Origin: Pseudomonadota bacterium
GTDB lineage: Bacteria > Desulfobacterota > JAPLJL01
DNA length: 53,730 nucleotides
NCBI GenBank assembly: GCA_026388655.1
Contig: JAPLJI010000069.1
Span: 1 to 53,730 of the forward strand
Reading direction: 5' to 3'
Positions within the stretch are counted from its first letter, which is position 1; each line of letters starts with the position of its first letter. The notes under the pieces are model-generated. The model was not told the origin of the DNA. It searched no databases and worked only from the letters and a program-made list of their open reading frames with translations. A program made the position numbers and the translations under genes. Below, piece by piece: positions 8,700 through 16,467 of this stretch.

Positions 8700-8862
8700 G
8701 AGAATTACTGTTAAATCCCAAATCCAAAATCCCAATACTACCAATCAAATCCCAAATCCCAATAACCAATAAAAAAACCTTCGAGATTTGGGAGTTGGGG
8801 TTTGTTTGGAATTTGGAAATTGGGATTTACTTGGGATTTGGTTATTGGTCATTGGGATTTTT
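8700..8862. repeat. Short-word repeat array between imuB and dnaE2
   Basis: No gene is seen. About 8712-8773 has words such as AATCCCAAATCCAAAATCCC. About 8781-8861 has their complements (TTTGGGAGTTGGGGTTTG, GGAATTTGGAAATTGGG), so the 160-bp spacer can fold into one long imperfect hairpin inside the presumed operon transcript. Confidence 0.65.
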
Positions 8863-10011
8863 TTAAATTCCATGGCTGATGGCGTCCTCGCCGAAGCGCG
8901 CGTGGATCCGGTCGAGGGCCGGCTCCAGGAGCCGGGCGGGGGAGGGAAAGAGCTCGGCTTGGTCCCGGGCGGGGCGGATCTCCGAGAGGGAGATTTCCAG
9001 GCTGGAGATCCGGGTGCGCCGGGAGCGGGACCGGGAAAGCAACTCCCACCCGGCCGAGAAAAGCTCGGAATCGTGGTTGGTGGGGTTTGGGAGTTTCCGG
9101 GATTCCCGCGTCTCCCGCTCGTCCGCGTAGCGGAGGGAGAGGACCAGGCTTCCGGCCTGGATTTTTTTTCTCCGGAGGTCAGAACCGGCCCGGTGCGCGA
9201 GCAGACGCAGGCGGGCTTCGACCAGGTCGGAATTGTTGGTGTCCTCGGCCAGGATGTCGGCGAAGGTCAACTCCGGTTTCTTCTCCGGGGGGTGGACCGG
9301 CCGGGGATCGATTCCCTGGGCCCGCTCGTGGAGGATGAGACCGAAGTCTCCGAAGAGAATTTCCAGCAGGAAGGCAGGGAAGACCGCGATCTCCCCGATC
9401 CGGTTCAGGTTGAAGTCGCGGAGCCGGTGCCCGGCTTCTTTTCCGGCGGCGTTTTCCCGGAGCTCGGGGAGGAAATCGAGCGGCAGGGGGGCGAGAAATT
9501 TCTTTTCCTCGCCGGGGCGGACCGTGAAGATTTCCTCGGGCTTCGCGAAGTGGGCGGCGGCGTGGGAGAGGAGTTTGTTCGGGGCCAGCCCGACCGTGCT
9601 TTCCAGGCGGAGCGATTTTTTCAATTCCCGCCTGAGTGCGAGGGCGGTATCCGCGGGAGGACCGAGGAGCCGGCCGGTGCCGGTCATGTCCAGGTAGGCG
9701 TGGCCGGGGCCGACCGGTTCAATCGTGGGGCTGAAGCGGGCCAGGGCCTGGAAGACCGCCGCGGAGGCCCGGCGGTAAAGGGATTCGCGGGGGGGGATAA
9801 CCAGGAGCCCGGGACAGAATTTCCTGGCCTGGGCCAGGGTTATCCCCCGTTCCACCCCGTTCTCCCGGGCCGGGGCCGAGGCCGCCAGCACCAAACTGCG
9901 GTTTTCCCCGGGCGAGATTACCAGGGGGCGTCCCCGGAGGCCGGGATTCGCCAATTCCTCCACGCTGGTAAAAAACGAAATCACATCCAGGAAAAATATT
10001 TGCCGTTCCAT
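8863..10011 (-). CDS. imuB: ImuB-like Y-family DNA polymerase homologue, catalytically degenerate
   Basis: 382 residues from ATG 10011; the open frame upstream is repeat-derived. The first catalytic motif is present (IFFLDVISFFTSVEE, Asp at about 9). At the second, where active DinB-type enzymes read SIDEAYLD, this protein reads GPGHAYLD (about 101-108), so the metal-binding Asp and Glu are Gly and His. Loss of that pair is the hallmark of ImuB, the inactive scaffold that links DnaE2 to the sliding clamp. A clamp-binding-like QAELF lies near the C-terminus (about residue 351), fitting that role. It is transcribed between lexA and dnaE2. No imuA is present. DinB was the alternative and is rejected on the missing residues. 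Confidence 0.82.
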   Translation of the reverse strand: MERQIFFLDVISFFTSVEELANPGLRGRPLVISPGENRSLVLAASAPARENGVERGITLAQARKFCPGLLVIPPRESLYRRASAAVFQALARFSPTIEPVGPGHAYLDMTGTGRLLGPPADTALALRRELKKSLRLESTVGLAPNKLLSHAAAHFAKPEEIFTVRPGEEKKFLAPLPLDFLPELRENAAGKEAGHRLRDFNLNRIGEIAVFPAFLLEILFGDFGLILHERAQGIDPRPVHPPEKKPELTFADILAEDTNNSDLVEARLRLLAHRAGSDLRRKKIQAGSLVLSLRYADERETRESRKLPNPTNHDSELFSAGWELLSRSRSRRTRISSLEISLSEIRPARDQAELFPSPARLLEPALDRIHARFGEDAISHGI

Positions 10012-10185
10012 AAAATCAAATTCCAAATCCCAAGCACCAATTACCAAATAAATTCCAATGACTAAGCGCCAAATTTCAAACAAGTCCCAATAAAGTTATT
10101 AGCTTTTTGATTGTTGTTTTTTGGTTATTGTTAAATTGGTTATTTGGATTTGTTTGGTTATTGGAATTTGGTCATTGGTTATTTT
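10012..10185. repeat. Short-word repeat array between lexA and imuB
   Basis: No gene is seen. Words such as TTCCAAATCCCAAGCACC and CAAATAAATTCCAATG (about 10019-10092) are followed by complementary words (TTTTTGGTTATTG, GGAATTTGGTCATTGG, about 10117-10180). It has the same hairpin-forming layout as the spacer at 8700-8862. Confidence 0.6.
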
Positions 10186-10717
10186 TCATCTGTATCTCCT
10201 CACGACCCCCACCACTTTCCCCAGGATCCGGGGCTCGGGGCCACCGGACCGGTAGACCAGGGGTGAGAACCCCGGGTTGGAGGGCTGGAGGATGATTTTT
10301 TCCCCTTCCCGGCGGAACCGCTTCACCGTGGCTTCCCCCTCCACCAGGGCCACTGCCAGCTCGCCGTTTTCCACCCGCCCCTGTTCCCGCACGATGACGA
10401 TATCCCCGTCCTGGATGCCGTCCCCGATCATGCTTTTCCCTTTGACCCGGAGGGCGAAGAGATTCCCGGGCCTTCCGGCTTTGAGCTTCCAGAAGTCCGG
10501 GTCGAGAGGAAGATATTCCTCGATATTTTCAACCGCGAGGAGCGGGGGGCCGGCCGGGACCGTGCCCAGGAGGGGGATCTCGGCGCTGCCTTTTTTAAAC
10601 CCGGTTACCTGGAGGGAACGGGCCTTGGCGGCGGCGCGCCGGAGATGTCCCCTCCCGGGAGAGGTGGGCCCGGATAAACTCCAGCACCTTTTCCTGAACC
10701 GGCGAGAGCTTTTCCAT
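10186..10717 (-). pseudogene. lexA: lexA with deleted DNA-binding region and frameshift
   Basis: From ATG 10717 the frame reads MEKLSPVQEKVLEFIRAHLS, a normal LexA N-terminus, then runs out of family similarity near 10650 and stops near 10598. In another frame the sequence resumes at GHLRRAAAKARSLQVTGF and continues through the whole peptidase domain. That domain has the cleavage site VPAG, the catalytic Ser in GKSMIGDG and the Lys in ATVKRF, and ends at 10186. Compared with LexA of normal length, about 40 residues covering the helix-turn-helix core are missing at the junction (about 10648-10652). A fragment could start at ATG 10431, but it lacks the cleavage site. As sequenced it cannot make a DNA-binding repressor; a misassembly is the main alternative. 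Confidence 0.82.
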
Positions 10718-10880
10718 TGTTTTTCTCCCTTGACTATCGTCTTTCGGCTACGGTCACGAGGCCCGTTTCGTCCGTCGGCTACGTCTTTCGGCCTTTAAAC
10801 CGTAACCGAACTCCGTAACCGAAACGGGCATCGTAGCCTTGACCCCTCGGACCCTTGGCCCCTTTGTTTTTTTAGCATAT

Positions 10881-10898
10881 ATCTAACAAACGTTAGAT
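10881..10898. promoter_or_regulatory. Palindromic candidate LexA operator
   Basis: ATCTAAC (10881-10887), spacer AAAC, GTTAGAT (10892-10898): a perfect 7-bp inverted repeat about 165 bp upstream of lexA, in an AT-rich promoter-like stretch. Its position ahead of a lexA-imuB-dnaE2 cassette suggests an SOS box. The motif is not one I can match to a published consensus. Confidence 0.5.
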
Positions 10899-11174
10899 GT
10901 CAAGGGTTGGGGGGCAAAGGGCAAAGAGCATAGGGCAGGGAGGCAACCGCAACCTTCAGGTTGCGTTATTTACCGTAAATGTCAAATGTCAAAGCCCAAA
11001 TTTCAAATCAAATCCAAAGCTCAAATTATAAATTTTTGACATTTGGATTTTGACATTCATTTGACATTTGGATTTTGAACTTTGGATTTTCAACCCGAAA
11101 TATATTTAATGATTGCAGAAAGATATTATTCTGATACAATTATCCGCTCAGAGAGGATAAAGGAGGATATAAAA
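10899..11174. repeat. Intergenic repeat words upstream of the small conserved gene
   Basis: About 10913-10940 has GGGCAAAGGGCAAAGAGC-type words. About 10976-11094 has AAATGTCAAAGCCCAAA and the complementary TTTTGACATTTGGATTTT words. No gene is seen before the ribosome binding site AAAGGAGGA just upstream of 11175. The other side of the operator (10718-10880) also holds no gene; it includes repeated CGGCTACG/CGTAACCG words. Confidence 0.5.
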
Positions 11175-11351
11175 ATGGTGGTGGAAAGATCTGAATTCAA
11201 AGGCAAGCCGATGCTGGTGATCAAGAGCAGCGAGGATGATAAATATCCATTCTCCTTCGGCCTGACCAAAGCCAAGAAAATTCTCGAACATATAGACGAG
11301 ATCCGGAAGTTTGTCGAGGAAAACGACAAACCTCAGGAAGACAAGCCCTAG
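11175..11351 (+). CDS. Small conserved protein of unknown function
   Basis: 58 residues, MVVERSEFKGKPMLVIKSSE at the start, then KYPFSFGLTKAKKILEHIDEI. It is charged and soluble, with a predicted beta-strand pair followed by one long helix and an acidic/basic tail. ATG 11175 has a strong ribosome binding site (AAAGGAGGA); an upstream in-frame extension to 11082 is repeat-derived and is rejected. I recall similar short proteins of about 55-60 residues in Deltaproteobacteria with the same FxFGLxKAK pattern, but no function is known. It stands alone, with AT-rich repeat upstream. Confidence 0.7.
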   Translation: MVVERSEFKGKPMLVIKSSEDDKYPFSFGLTKAKKILEHIDEIRKFVEENDKPQEDKP

Positions 11352-11541
11352 GAAAAGCGGATTCCTTTCTTTTTCCCGTACCCCCCAGCATGGGTTTTCG
11401 CAGGGTTTTTGCCTGGCGGAAGGCATGCCCGTATATTCACCCCCTTAATTTTTTTCGAAAATTTCATTAACTTTCCAAACGCAATTGTTTTTCATTTGTT
11501 GGATATTTCCACTGCTCTTATCAATGGGAAAGGAAAAAGCC

Positions 11542-12333
11542 ATGTCGCATGAGATGGACCTTTCTTTTCTGGATCAGCCGGCCATCCTCCGCCTGCTTTT
11601 TTACCCCCGCAGGGATATGGGGATCAGCACGGCCGGCGATACCCATTACCTCGAAGTGGAAAAGGGCATCAAGATCGGCTGCCGGTTTTACTGGAAGGAT
11701 ATCAACTGGCCTTCCATCATTTATTTCCACGGGAATGGAGAAACGGTCAGTGATTACGATTGGGTGGCCCCCTATTTTAATGAAAGAGGGATGAATCTCT
11801 TCGTGGCGGATTACCGGGGCTATGGATTAAGCGACGGATTTCCGACCGTTACCAGTCTGGTCCGCGATTGCCACCCGGTTTTCCAGGGATTTCAGAAGAT
11901 CCTGGCGGAGGGGAATTTCGCGAAGAAGATATTTATCATGGGCCGGTCCCTGGGGAGCATCCCGGCCACGGAACTCGCGTTTCATTACCAGGAAAAGATC
12001 CAGGGGCTGATCATCGAGAGCGGCGGGGCGGACACGGTCCTCCGGCTCTTCGATCTCTTCGAGATCTTCGTGGATGAGCCGTTAAAAGAAAAATTGGAAG
12101 CCGCTTCCAATAAGGCCAAGATTCGCCAGGTCAAGGTTCCTACCTTTATCATCCATGCCGAGTATGACTCAATCATCCCTCTCAGCGAGGGGAAAAAACT
12201 TTACGAAAATTCCGGGGCGGAGAAAAAAGAAATTTTCATCATTCCCGGGGCCGATCACAACGATCTCTGGCAGGTGGCGGGAGACGAGTATTTCGACCGG
12301 ATCGGGAAATTCGTGAAGGAATATAGCAGATAG
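11542..12333 (+). CDS. Alpha/beta hydrolase
   Basis: 263 residues. The fold signature is complete: IIYFHGNGE for the oxyanion loop (about residues 56-64), the nucleophile elbow GRSLGS (about 133-138), the acid in HAEYDSIIP and the His in GADHND. It has no signal peptide, so it is cytoplasmic. It resembles the BEM46/ABHD-type hydrolase group of serine esterases or peptidases; the substrate is unknown. Start ATG 11542 is preceded by GGAAAGGA at suitable spacing. An in-frame codon at 11485 would add a hydrophobic stretch without a ribosome binding site. Confidence 0.82.
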   Translation: MSHEMDLSFLDQPAILRLLFYPRRDMGISTAGDTHYLEVEKGIKIGCRFYWKDINWPSIIYFHGNGETVSDYDWVAPYFNERGMNLFVADYRGYGLSDGFPTVTSLVRDCHPVFQGFQKILAEGNFAKKIFIMGRSLGSIPATELAFHYQEKIQGLIIESGGADTVLRLFDLFEIFVDEPLKEKLEAASNKAKIRQVKVPTFIIHAEYDSIIPLSEGKKLYENSGAEKKEIFIIPGADHNDLWQVAGDEYFDRIGKFVKEYSR

Positions 12334-12356
12334 CAGATGGCAGATGGCGTATTGAT

Positions 12357-12701
12357 TTATTGCTGAATCCGAATTTCGGAATTCGGAATTAACACTTCCT
12401 CAGCGTTCATTCCTATCTCTAAGATAAATCGGGCTGGTTTTTTCGGGCGGTAGACCCGGAAGGGTTTCATCTTTTTAACCTCAACCATTTCGTTTTGGGA
12501 ATTGATGAAGATGGCTTGAAAGGGGAAAAAAACGAAGAAGGAATGGATGGCGGCGCGGTTCCTTCCCTCCCGGGGAAGAACCAGCAGGATATTTTTTCTC
12601 CGGGAGAACATCAATCCCCGGAAGTTTTTCCAGAACCCCCGGAAGTATTCCACCTCGATTGTCTTTTGGTTTATTTCAATTTGCATCGAGGTGAATGCCA
12701 A
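12357..12701 (-). CDS. DUF192 family protein
   Basis: 114 residues (109 if ATG 12686 is used). The family pattern is visible: FRGLMFSRR near the N-terminus, then HSFFVFFPFQAIFIN, VEVKKMKPFRVYRPK and ARFILEIGMNAEEV. DUF192 proteins are small beta-barrel proteins of unknown role, often secreted; this one has no clear signal peptide. The C-terminus (EVLIPNSEIRIQQ) runs into an AATTCCGAATTTCGG-type repeat, so the last residues may be repeat-derived. It converges with the alpha/beta hydrolase gene 23 bp away. Confidence 0.78.
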   Translation of the reverse strand: MAFTSMQIEINQKTIEVEYFRGFWKNFRGLMFSRRKNILLVLPREGRNRAAIHSFFVFFPFQAIFINSQNEMVEVKKMKPFRVYRPKKPARFILEIGMNAEEVLIPNSEIRIQQ

Positions 12702-12827
12702 AGTTCAAAATCCAAATGCCAAATGAAGCTCAAAAATTAAATGTCAAAAGTTTGATTCATTTGAACTTTGGATTTATTTTGAACTTTGAGCTTTGTCATT
12801 TGGATTTGGAATTTGGTGGGTTGTCCA
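12702..12827. repeat. Short-word repeat array
   Basis: AAAGTTCAAAATCCAAATGCC words (about 12700-12740) face AACTTTGGATTTATTTTGAAC words (about 12763-12800). The array runs into the 3' end of the Fe-S protein gene, whose last codons (NSKSK, stop at 12796) are made of repeat sequence. Confidence 0.6.
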
Positions 12828-14085
12828 GCACCTCGTAGAGATGGGCCACCTTCATTGGCTTTCCCGCCCGGATCAGCCCGTCTTCAATCTGGAAGATGCA
12901 ACCGGGGCAGGAGGTCACCACCAGGCCGGCCCCGGTTTGGGCGAGAGATTCCACTTTTTTGGCTTGAATCCGGCGCGAAAGATCATAATGTTCGAAGGCG
13001 AAGCTTCCGCCAAACCCGCAGCAGCGGCTTCGCTCGGTGTGCTCGGATAAATCTATCCCGGGCAGTCGGCTGAGCAGAGACCGCGGCTCCTTGGATATTC
13101 CCATTCCCCGGGCCAGGTGGCAGGGGTCGTGATAGGTCAAAAGACCGGAAAGTTTTTTCTCCGGCCGGGGGAGCAGGTCGGGTTTGGAAACCAGGTATTC
13201 CGAGAGGTCCACCACCTTTTTCCCGATTTCCAGAGCCAGGGAGTCTTCTTCCAGGAGCCGGGGCAGCTCCCCTTTCAGGAAGCGGGCGCAGGAAGGGCAG
13301 GGGCTTACGATCAGATCGGGCTGGTAACGGCTGATTATTTCCAGGTTGCGCCGGGCCAGGGCGCGGGCGCCCTTTTCGTCTCCGCCGGCCGAGAGCGGCA
13401 GGCCGCAGCAGATTCTTTCCCGGGGCAGGATGACCCCGGCCCGGGTTTTTCGGATCAGGGAAACCGCGGCTTCCCTGATCCGGGGATAGAAGATGTCACC
13501 CAGGCAGCCGGAGAAAATGAATATCCGGGGCCGGCCGGCCTCGAGGGGCGGAAGATTGATCTCGGGCGTGTCCTTGATGTCCGGCAGGGGATAACTCCGT
13601 TCCGGATCGATTTTATAAAGAAACGGCTTAAGAACCTGCCAGGGTTTAAGTCTTCCCTCTCGGTTTTTCAGGATTTTCGCGGCGGGAAGAAAAGGGAAGA
13701 TCGCCCGGCGGCTGATGGAGGAACCGAGCACGTTCTTGAAAGCGGCTCGTTTCAGGAGCGGGATTCCTTTTTTCTCCTGGAGTATCCGCCGGGAACCGAG
13801 GATGATGGATTCGGTTTTAACCCCGTTGGGGCAGTTGGCCTCGCAGGCCAGACAGAGGAGGCAGGTGGAAAAATGCCGTCCGGTTCCGGCGCTGACCGGG
13901 AGGCGGCCGGAATCCAGCGAACTGCCGAGCGCGACCCGTCCCCGGGGGGAAAAGGACTCGTCTTTCAACTCCTCGTAGGTCGGGCATCCGGCCAGACAGG
14001 TCCCGCAGCGGACACAGGCGGAATAGTCAACCTTTAAGTCCGAGGTCCGAAGTCCTAAATCCGAAGTCTTGCTATCGGTGGTCAT
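12796..14085 (-). CDS. GlcF/CCG-type Fe-S oxidoreductase subunit
   Basis: 429 residues from ATG 14085. Two ferredoxin motifs, CVRCGTCLAGCP and CLLCLACEANCP, sit in the first about 90 residues, followed by two CCG domains. The first has ICCGLPLSAGG and SPCPSCARFL; the second has YHDPCHLARG, RCCGFGGSF and TSCPGCIFQI. This is the layout of glycolate oxidase subunit GlcF and related lactate/heterodisulfide-type subunits, which pass electrons from a flavoprotein. No FAD partner gene lies next to it, so the substrate is open. Residues of about 5-15 (SKTSDLGLRTSDLK) and the last five are encoded by dispersed repeat sequence, so both ends of the gene have been invaded. Confidence 0.85.
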   Translation of the reverse strand: MTTDSKTSDLGLRTSDLKVDYSACVRCGTCLAGCPTYEELKDESFSPRGRVALGSSLDSGRLPVSAGTGRHFSTCLLCLACEANCPNGVKTESIILGSRRILQEKKGIPLLKRAAFKNVLGSSISRRAIFPFLPAAKILKNREGRLKPWQVLKPFLYKIDPERSYPLPDIKDTPEINLPPLEAGRPRIFIFSGCLGDIFYPRIREAAVSLIRKTRAGVILPRERICCGLPLSAGGDEKGARALARRNLEIISRYQPDLIVSPCPSCARFLKGELPRLLEEDSLALEIGKKVVDLSEYLVSKPDLLPRPEKKLSGLLTYHDPCHLARGMGISKEPRSLLSRLPGIDLSEHTERSRCCGFGGSFAFEHYDLSRRIQAKKVESLAQTGAGLVVTSCPGCIFQIEDGLIRAGKPMKVAHLYEVLDNPPNSKSK

Positions 14086-14171
14086 AAATCCAACTCCCAA
14101 TATTAATTCTGATGTTAAGATTAAAATTGGGCAAGGATTAAGATATTTCATAACGGGATTTTTAATGAGAT

Positions 14172-14262
14172 GTCATTCCTGTCCCGCATCAGGGTGCGGG
14201 GTAAACTTCAGCAGGAATCCAGGATTTCTACTTTTTTGGATTCCCACTTCCGTGGGAATGAC
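14172..14262. repeat. GTCATTCC...GGAATGAC dispersed element
   Basis: Ends GTCATTCCTG and CGTGGGAATGAC are inverted. Internally GAATCCAGGATTTC and GGATTCCCAC are typical of this family. Related copies occur at 17233-17301, 27781-27852 and about 37158. The rest of the gap 14086-14273 has no gene. Confidence 0.65.
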
Positions 14263-14273
14263 GAATAAAGCAA

Positions 14274-15380
14274 ATGAGGTATTTTAAAAGTTTTATCATT
14301 TTAGCGTGTTTTCTTTTCTTGATCCCGCCGGGCTTGCTTCAGGCTGGGACCTTGGTTTACCCGGACTCGAGCACGGCGGTAATCCAAAAATCAAAAGGTG
14401 GGGAGCTGCCCGGGAACCGATACCTGGCCCCGGTGGTCTCGCTCCTGCCCGGGGTTTTATATCACGGGCTGGGGGCTTCCTATCTGGGATATGAAAAGGA
14501 TTCCCGCTCCCTTGCCAATCTTGAGCTTATCGGCTTGGGCTTGGCCGGCCTGGGGGGGATGGTAGCGTTTTTATCAGGCGGGGCGGGGGATCTTTATCCG
14601 ATCTATATTCCATTGATATGGAGTGGGGGGGCATTATTTATTAACAGCTACTTGTTCGATTTTTTCGGCACCTTTCAACCGGAGGGCCCTTTACCGCCCC
14701 TTGGGCCAAGGGCATCAGGAAGGATTTCCTACACCTATCTTGAAGATGGGTTAGACAACATATTCCGCATTCTTTCCCTGGATGGCAGCTGGTCGGGCCT
14801 GGGATTCAATTTGCGCGGCCGGGGCATGATGGATAGGGATAAATACTCAAGGCTTGATCTCGAAATAGACCGGCGGGTCTCCCTGGGTTCCGGAAGGTTG
14901 AGTCAGCTTTACCTGGGGGCACAGGGAGGGCGCGAGAGCGTGGAAGTTAATCTTCGTAATTTTGTCGCAGGATTAACTAGTTATCCGATAATTATTAAAG
15001 CTGGAGGTGAGTTTTTCCTGGGTGACTTTATGAGATTTTCCCGGAGCGTAAAGTTCTCTCCGGAGGTGGCATATCTTTTCCAGGGAATAAGGGTAAAAGG
15101 GTCAAATGATTATGCGTATACCCTTGATCCGGTGATCATCAACCGGGTGGAATGGACACTCCATCGCCGGGTTGAAATCGGTGTTGAGCATTCAGTCCGC
15201 CCGGACCTTCTTGTCGGGCAAATCCATAAGTGGATAGGGGCGGTCGGGGTATGGGCCAGGATCTTTCCGCTGGCCGGAACGGAAATATTCCTGGGCGCGG
15301 ATTTTGGGGATGGATACGATTTACGGGTGGGAATAGGTTACTCGTTAGATCAAAAATCAAAGAGCAAAAATCAAAATTAA
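14274..15380 (+). CDS. Predicted outer-membrane beta-barrel protein, unknown function
   Basis: 368 residues. A Sec signal peptide (MRYFKSFIILACFLFLIPPG, cleavage likely after LLQA) is followed by a Gly-rich part with two hydrophobic stretches (about 60-130). From about residue 145 there are many alternating short strands ending in YDLRVGIGYSLD, as expected for a barrel. I do not recognise the family. Four base pairs separate it from a lipoprotein phosphoesterase, suggesting one transcript. The final residues (DQKSKSKNQN) come from a short-word repeat, so the native C-terminal strand is probably GIGYSL. Confidence 0.65.
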   Translation: MRYFKSFIILACFLFLIPPGLLQAGTLVYPDSSTAVIQKSKGGELPGNRYLAPVVSLLPGVLYHGLGASYLGYEKDSRSLANLELIGLGLAGLGGMVAFLSGGAGDLYPIYIPLIWSGGALFINSYLFDFFGTFQPEGPLPPLGPRASGRISYTYLEDGLDNIFRILSLDGSWSGLGFNLRGRGMMDRDKYSRLDLEIDRRVSLGSGRLSQLYLGAQGGRESVEVNLRNFVAGLTSYPIIIKAGGEFFLGDFMRFSRSVKFSPEVAYLFQGIRVKGSNDYAYTLDPVIINRVEWTLHRRVEIGVEHSVRPDLLVGQIHKWIGAVGVWARIFPLAGTEIFLGADFGDGYDLRVGIGYSLDQKSKSKNQN

Positions 15381-15384
15381 ATAT

Positions 15385-16467
15385 ATGAGGAGAAATCGTT
15401 TTTCAACCTGTGATTTGGCCTTAATTTCGACCTTTGCCTTAACCTTAACCTGGCTTTTGTCCGGTTGCTGGATTTCCGGCGCGGACGAACGTTTTCTCCG
15501 GGGTGAGGAGGCCCGGAGACTGGTCCGGGACAATTACGAGGCCTGGATTTCGGCGGGGTCAGTCCGGGAGGAGAACGGCGCCCTGGTTTTTCGGGCTTCG
15601 GAACCCGAGCCGGTCATCCAGGTGTTGCCCCGGGATAATTCCTTCTCTAACTATACCGGGCGGATAGAAAATCTCATCCCGGGGACCCAGTTGATCTATC
15701 CGGATGGGAGCACCAACACGGCCGGGAGGGACCTGCGGGCCGATTTTTACCTTCCTTCCGGGGGAGGCATAATCAATACCCGGGTCCCCGACGGGGAGAA
15801 TAGTTTCTTGTTCGCCGTGATTTCCGACAACCATAATAACCAGAAGGTTTTCGAAAATTTTATTGAGGATGTGAATGGGCGGGAGATAGCGTTCGTGATC
15901 AGCCTGGGGGATTTTACCGTTTTTGACGGGAGCCAGGAGATTGAAAACGCGATCAAATGGTCATCCGAATTAAAAGTGCCCTTTTATACCACCCTCGGGA
16001 ACCATGAGAGCTACGGCAAAGATTGGGAGATGGTGATTGACCATTTTGGCGCTTCCAGTTATTCATTTTCCCTGGCCGGCAGTCGTTTTGTATTTTTGGA
16101 TTCAGCCAATTACGGGCTGGGAAAGGAAACCCGGGACTGGTTCTTGGATCTTCTGGGGGCGGTGACCGAAAAGAACATCATGGTTTTTACCCATGTTTCA
16201 CCGGTGGAGGATATTGATAACCGGGTCCTGGCGTTTAAGGATCAGAAGGAAGGGTTGGAGTTGATCTCGGTGATGTCCCAGGCGGGGGTTAATTATCTTT
16301 TCGCCGGGCACGCGCATTCCTACCGGCATTTTAAGTTTGGCGGGGTTGAGATTTATGTCAGCGGCGGGGGAGGGGGAAGCACGGAGAAAATGAACGGGGC
16401 GGGTTATCATTACCTGCTGGTAAATCTGGCCGGAGAACTTCAGGTCAGGAGGATCAGTCTTGAGTAA
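15385..16467 (+). CDS. Lipoprotein metallophosphoesterase
   Basis: 360 residues. The signal ends in LLSGC (Cys at about 28), a good lipobox. The first about 145 residues are family-free. Then the metallophosphoesterase motifs appear: AVISDNHNN (metal-binding Asp and His), SLGDFTVF, TLGNHES, VFTHVSP and FAGHAHSYRHF. It is predicted to hydrolyse a phosphoester in the periplasm. The neighbours suggest an envelope unit: a barrel protein upstream and a HAD phosphatase downstream that overlaps its stop codon. Confidence 0.83.
   Translation: MRRNRFSTCDLALISTFALTLTWLLSGCWISGADERFLRGEEARRLVRDNYEAWISAGSVREENGALVFRASEPEPVIQVLPRDNSFSNYTGRIENLIPGTQLIYPDGSTNTAGRDLRADFYLPSGGGIINTRVPDGENSFLFAVISDNHNNQKVFENFIEDVNGREIAFVISLGDFTVFDGSQEIENAIKWSSELKVPFYTTLGNHESYGKDWEMVIDHFGASSYSFSLAGSRFVFLDSANYGLGKETRDWFLDLLGAVTEKNIMVFTHVSPVEDIDNRVLAFKDQKEGLELISVMSQAGVNYLFAGHAHSYRHFKFGGVEIYVSGGGGGSTEKMNGAGYHYLLVNLAGELQVRRISLE

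Noticed and set aside
8712-8861. Short-word arrays considered as CRISPR
   Set aside because: The units are degenerate and irregularly spaced, there are no unique spacers of constant length, and no cas genes are in the window.
8863-10011. Calling the Y-family protein DinB (Pol IV)
   Set aside because: The catalytic Asp-Glu pair is absent, and the lexA/dnaE2 context fits ImuB.
8788-10065. Long plus-strand frame opposite imuB
   Set aside because: The composition is Gly/Glu/Arg-rich with no motif; imuB on the other strand is clearly coding.
13117-14037. Long plus-strand open frame opposite the GlcF-like gene
   Set aside because: It is a GC-rich mirror of a well-supported Fe-S protein gene.
14069-14287. 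72-codon plus-strand frame before the barrel protein
   Set aside because: It runs through repeat words and a GTCATTCC element.
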